This document shows, one piece after another, positions 6,492 to 7,494 of a DNA stretch of 7,494 nucleotides. Origin of the DNA: a bacterium (GTDB lineage Bacteria > Chloroflexota > Dormibacteria > Aeolococcales > Aeolococcaceae); contig JAJZMA010000198.1 in the NCBI GenBank assembly GCA_021850405.1, forward strand, positions 1 to 7,494. The letters run 5' to 3'. The translations under genes were made by a program, and so were the position numbers. The notes under the pieces are model-generated. The model did not search any database, was not told the origin of the DNA, and saw only the letters and a list, made by a program, of their open reading frames with translations. Every line of letters starts with the position of its first letter. The stretch's first letter is position 1.

Positions 6492-7418
6492 ATGAACGCA
6501 TCGGAGTGGCTCGCTTCCCGGGCAGTGGCGCTCCAGAACACCGGAAAGGCTAGAGCACCCGTAGCAGCAGGCCTGGTCGGCGCGCCGATGTCACGGCTCT
6601 CGCTGAGCGGCTCAGCGGCATGGGCCAGTCCAGCAGCAGTTCGGCGCGCACTCTCCAGATTTCACACCTATGACGGGATGCACTCGCTTGAGCTGGAAGA
6701 GCTTAACCTGCTGGACTTTGGAGATGTCGCTGGAGACCAGGCAGAGACCGATCCAGCTACGGCGCGGATGCGTCTGGAGGAATTGGTGGCAAAGGAGATG
6801 GCGCAGTGCGAGCTGATAACTATCCTGGGAGGCGACAACTCCATTACCAGGCATGGCTTTTCAGCGCTGCTCAGGACACACCCAGACCTGGGGCTCATCA
6901 CGTTCGACGCCCACCATGATACCCGGCCCCTTGCCTCTGGGCCCACCAATGGCACCCCAGTCCGGGAGCTGATCCTGGGGGGCCTCCAGGGCAACCGGGT
7001 CGCCCAGATAGGCATCAATCCCCTTGGCAATGGAGGAGACTATGCTCGGTGGACAAAGGAGCAGGGGGTCCATCTTTTCTACTCGCCGGAAATTCACCAC
7101 AAGGGGGTGGGAGCTACCCTCTTCGATGCCTTGACAAGGCTGAGGAAGGCGGGCGCCCACACATTCTATGTCGACTTTGACATGGATGTACTGGACCGGG
7201 CCTTTGCCCCTGGCTGTCCCGGCAGTCTGCCCGGTGGAATGCACCCGGCGCAGCTGGCCCATGCCGCTTTCCAGCTTGGACGTGATCCGAATGTAGTGGC
7301 AGCCGACTTTACCGAGGTAGACGCACTTGCGGACGTAAACGAAATAACTGTCCGTGCTACCGCCTACACACTCCTCAACCTGTACTTTGGCCGTCTCTCC
7401 GGCAGGAAGGGCGCATGA
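6492..7418 (+). CDS. hutG: Formiminoglutamase-like hydrolase of the arginase/ureohydrolase family
   Basis: Ureohydrolases use a two-manganese centre to hydrolyse guanidino or formimino groups. In this hut cluster the likely reaction is formiminoglutamate to glutamate plus formamide. Numbered from the ATG at 6492 (308 residues), the metal motifs are GGDNS (113-117), FDAHHD with Asp139, His141 and Asp143, and VDFDMDVLD with Asp230 and Asp232 matching the arginase pair. TEVD (274-277) is the usual late acidic motif. The first metal-ligand His of GGDHS is Asn116 here. Some HutG-like proteins may share this, but I cannot check. The start at 6492 has a good ribosome site; a GTG at 6465 would add nine residues. 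The stop overlaps the hutI start (ATGA), as expected for one operon. Arginase, agmatinase or guanidinobutyrase activity is possible for the family but less likely next to hutU and hutI. Confidence 0.87.
   Translation: MNASEWLASRAVALQNTGKARAPVAAGLVGAPMSRLSLSGSAAWASPAAVRRALSRFHTYDGMHSLELEELNLLDFGDVAGDQAETDPATARMRLEELVAKEMAQCELITILGGDNSITRHGFSALLRTHPDLGLITFDAHHDTRPLASGPTNGTPVRELILGGLQGNRVAQIGINPLGNGGDYARWTKEQGVHLFYSPEIHHKGVGATLFDALTRLRKAGAHTFYVDFDMDVLDRAFAPGCPGSLPGGMHPAQLAHAAFQLGRDPNVVAADFTEVDALADVNEITVRATAYTLLNLYFGRLSGRKGA
7404..7410 (+). promoter_or_regulatory. Ribosome binding site of hutI within hutG
   Basis: AGGAAGG lies 4 nt before the ATG at 7415 and inside the last codons of hutG. Together with the ATGA overlap it points to coupled translation of hutG and hutI. 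Confidence 0.45.
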
Positions 7419-7494
7419 CCGAAGACATAAAAGACACAGTGATTCTCAACATCGGTTGCCTTGTAACCTGCAGTTCGTCGAAGGGTGACCCACT
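7415..7494 (+). CDS. hutI: Imidazolonepropionase, N-terminal fragment cut by window end
   Basis: HutI is a metal-dependent amidohydrolase that opens imidazolone-5-propionate to N-formimino-L-glutamate, the step between HutU and HutG. Only 26 codons and two extra bases are visible, beginning MTEDIKDTVILNIGCLVT. The pattern of a short polar lead, a hydrophobic strand, then NIG and LVT is typical of the HutI N-terminal beta domain, which lies before the catalytic barrel. No metal ligand is visible in this fragment. The identification rests on this short similarity and on the position directly after hutU and hutG. The ATG shares bases with the hutG stop (ATGA). Confidence 0.75.
   Translation, partial: MTEDIKDTVILNIGCLVTCSSSKGDP

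Overview
This window looks like ordinary chromosomal metabolism from a GC-rich prokaryote, probably an archaeon. The case for an archaeon rests mainly on the first gene, a tyrosyl-tRNA synthetase of the archaeal/eukaryotic type that most resembles what I remember of Sulfolobus-like enzymes. Leader-type Shine-Dalgarno sites precede several genes, and one gene has an AT-rich box at a spacing that fits an archaeal TATA element. Codon use looks similar across all the genes, and I see no insertion sequence, CRISPR array, tRNA, rRNA or phage gene. I cannot name the lineage.

Layout. (1) At 1-1161 (+) is tyrS, cut at its 5' end by the window edge by probably only a few codons. (2) 1162-1359 is a gap between convergent genes that holds one GC-rich hairpin. 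(3) On the minus strand from 4493 down to 1360 lies a likely three-gene unit: a 120-residue unknown protein, a zinc-dependent NAD-type alcohol/polyol dehydrogenase whose ATG lies 4 nt after the small gene's stop, and, 52 nt further on, a GH13 alpha-glucosidase-like protein. The last may also have its own leaderless promoter. (4) 4494-4648 is the divergent intergenic region, with an AT-rich core inside an imperfect inverted repeat. (5) On the plus strand from 4649 to the window end is a histidine-degradation (hut) cluster: urocanate hydratase (hutU), an arginase-fold formiminoglutamase-like hydrolase (hutG), and the first 26 codons of imidazolonepropionase (hutI), which overlaps hutG by ATGA.

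How the genes work together. HutU converts urocanate to imidazolonepropionate, HutI opens that ring to give formiminoglutamate, and HutG would release glutamate from it. These are the last three steps of histidine breakdown. Histidase (hutH) is not in the window and may lie beyond position 7494. The minus-strand unit combines a carbohydrate-hydrolase-like protein with a dehydrogenase, so sugar or polyol use is a reasonable guess for it. The small protein sits between the two units, is transcribed away from hut, and is a candidate regulator only by position.

Points that merit a second look are the loss of the near-universal region IV histidine in the GH13 protein, the Asn in place of the first metal-ligand His in HutG, the unknown small protein, and the dyad in the divergent promoter region. 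I do not see convincing evidence of an undescribed system.
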